From contig JAFGQF010000271.1 of NCBI GenBank assembly GCA_016935775.1, positions 1-6,112 on the forward strand: a stretch of 6,112 bases of DNA, read 5' to 3'. The translations under genes were made by a program, and so were the position numbers. This document shows positions 5,901-6,112 of the stretch, in pieces. A model generated the notes under the pieces. It ran no database searches, was not told the origin of the DNA, and saw only the letters and a list, made by a program, of their open reading frames with translations. Origin of the DNA: Caldifarciminota bacterium (lineage in GTDB: Bacteria; Hydrothermota; Tepidihabitantia; Tepidihabitantales; Tepidihabitantaceae). Every line of letters starts with the position of its first letter. The first letter of the stretch is position 1.

Positions 5901-6112
5901 GCAAGGGCTACGTGAAGGACGGCGGCTGGCTGGCGATTGACCCGACGACGCAGCTCATCTACGCGACCAAGGGCTACAAGTCGCCCTCGTTCTTCTCCTA
6001 TGACGCGATGGAAGACACCTGGGCGACGCTGGCGCCGATCCCGGACGGGATGGAAGGCAAGCCGCCGAAGAAGGGCTCGCGGGGCATCTGCGACGGCAAC
6101 GGCCTCCTGTAC
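2945..6112 (+). CDS. Large secreted multidomain surface protein, 3' end cut by the window
   Basis: The frame is open for 1056 codons with no stop before the window ends. Residues 1-20 are a signal peptide (MRKAP, hydrophobic core, AMAAG), so the protein is exported. Residues 77-265 form a sandwich domain opening FYWIDSDETGGP and containing VGTNGYACF and a nidogen-like body, often found in secreted proteases and surface proteins. At 268-290, W268, NW282 and VP288 mark an NWxxGxVP module. Beta-repeat units (GD...GxF...VxFdG...dvyi) lie at 338-400, 581-619 and 633-667. An unlike sandwich domain (420-542) is inserted after the first. Residues 855-967 look like a CARDB Ig domain. From about 975 a Kelch-like blade starts (FFSYDAMEDTWATLAPIPDG, 1016-1035). 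No catalytic motif is seen, so an adhesive or structural surface role is inferred. It has its own promoter, a long leader and a strong SD. Confidence 0.9.
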   Translation, partial: MRKAPVTLLLALLFAAAMAAGERPAVVPADATAVPSQELKQSNPEAYLEALKAFDQFEAPSRGGELDGAGGPDADGFYWIDSDETGGPTYSWDNNYTNASSGDDSYWTFNFGWNFSYRGTNYSTIYVGTNGYACFTSPSTWYPSYPFPNTGTPNDVFAPFTGDLHSYYSGAQVRWGTYGSTGSRKVVVTWYNYSRYFGSGMYTFQMILDESDMSIKFQYQTDNGYGWAYNGVGIENYNGTVGLNIANTYLKNNYAIKFYQVTGTPGLWTGTVSTDWNTGGNWDTGTVPGSSDDVEIPTGCTYYPSTNSGTGYACASLEVGSGASMTVVAGKTLDCGGDIWIVGALTNNGTIECAGDFDNDGDFTSGDGSAVYFDGSADATVNSEIDLGCSFFDVYIDKGPLSATFGNDPAGAWWFGGGAGMTIIAEGPATVAGDITSWSCYVGSGGSGGQVKCKIMRAGYNGWDWGMVAEGTYKTVASGVNTFTETIAGVQVGDRVAAYDGSYITFELTGAMLIFYGDVTTGANGWNNWGYGPFGLQASIELPPGEVMTEGDIDVNGDLVISEDNTLENGGESFAGGHYYVGGDLTNDGVLDMGDADITFDGTTALTGTGDFEFNGVEITGAVTGPDEMTVNGNWNCTGTYDGNDGLVYFYGDSIGGGTFYDLDVENMADGDVVVTGDFAVEGALTLVDGNFLLGEYTLTVGAADASGAVHVDGGTFSAVGTGTDARGEVTAVSADYPYAFDVATGATIAAQYANFTWMDAGGIYVQDGALIDAVNNFSHTSFTAGNAAGAMLKVEGSQVIDSMAWADFYGTDGCNIDYSVGTGHITVVDGLGARWGEDYDNDPSNLVDWLVSTIHDVTMTEIIKPAGTGRTGKDIFPKVKVRNLGEDAETFDVRVVVDDGSDVEVYNGTATVTGLAIGEEREVELSTPWNEPTGDTGTYYVTAQTELVGDKYPDNDTLTGTVYLTDMPDWPEGWTEVAPQPIGLGKGYVKDGGWLAIDPTTQLIYATKGYKSPSFFSYDAMEDTWATLAPIPDGMEGKPPKKGSRGICDGNGLLY

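Overview
The window comes from a GC-rich bacterial genome and is built around secreted and surface proteins. Two proteins end in a FlgD-like Ig or sorting-tail sequence (Gly-x-Tyr core, then a terminal KLLV/KLVV strand). There is also a lipoprotein beta-propeller and a very large mosaic surface protein. This mix is typical of the Fibrobacteres-Chlorobi-Bacteroidetes lineages and of candidate phyla such as WOR-3/Stahlbacteria, Eisenbacteria and Latescibacteria. No marker gene is present, so the lineage is an inference.

Layout. Bases 1-38 are the last codons of a + strand gene with a FlgD-like tail, followed by a strong UUCG hairpin terminator (59-90). Bases 91-532 are non-coding and packed with repeats: a 60-bp-period direct repeat, REP-like inverted repeats bounded by GGGAC/GTCCC, and GGATGAA heptamers. 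Bases 533-2635 hold a two-gene minus-strand operon: a 222-aa secreted protein with a FlgD-like C-terminus (1967-2635), then a 473-aa lipoprotein made of about twelve 37-residue propeller units (533-1954). Bases 2636-2944 are a divergent control region with back-to-back sigma70-type promoters, a GGGTTTGC/GCAAACCC inverted repeat over the minus promoter, and a roughly 180-nt structured leader on the plus side. Bases 2945-6112 encode 1056 residues of a secreted multidomain protein that runs off the window. Its order is signal peptide, IDSDE/GGP nidogen-like sandwich, NWxxGxVP module, beta-repeat units with an inserted sandwich domain, CARDB-like Ig domain, and the first blade of a Kelch-like propeller.

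How the parts may work together. All recognisable genes are exported, and the minus operon and the giant surface protein share one promoter region, so joint control of a cell-surface programme is plausible. The main points for follow-up are the long plus-strand leader, which has weak c-di-GMP-I (GEMM)-like sequence and alternative pairings near the ribosome binding site; the operator-like repeat between the promoters; the unusual number of regular propeller units; and the same-frame TAA/TTG junction inside the operon. No defence system, CRISPR array, tRNA, rRNA or transposase was seen.
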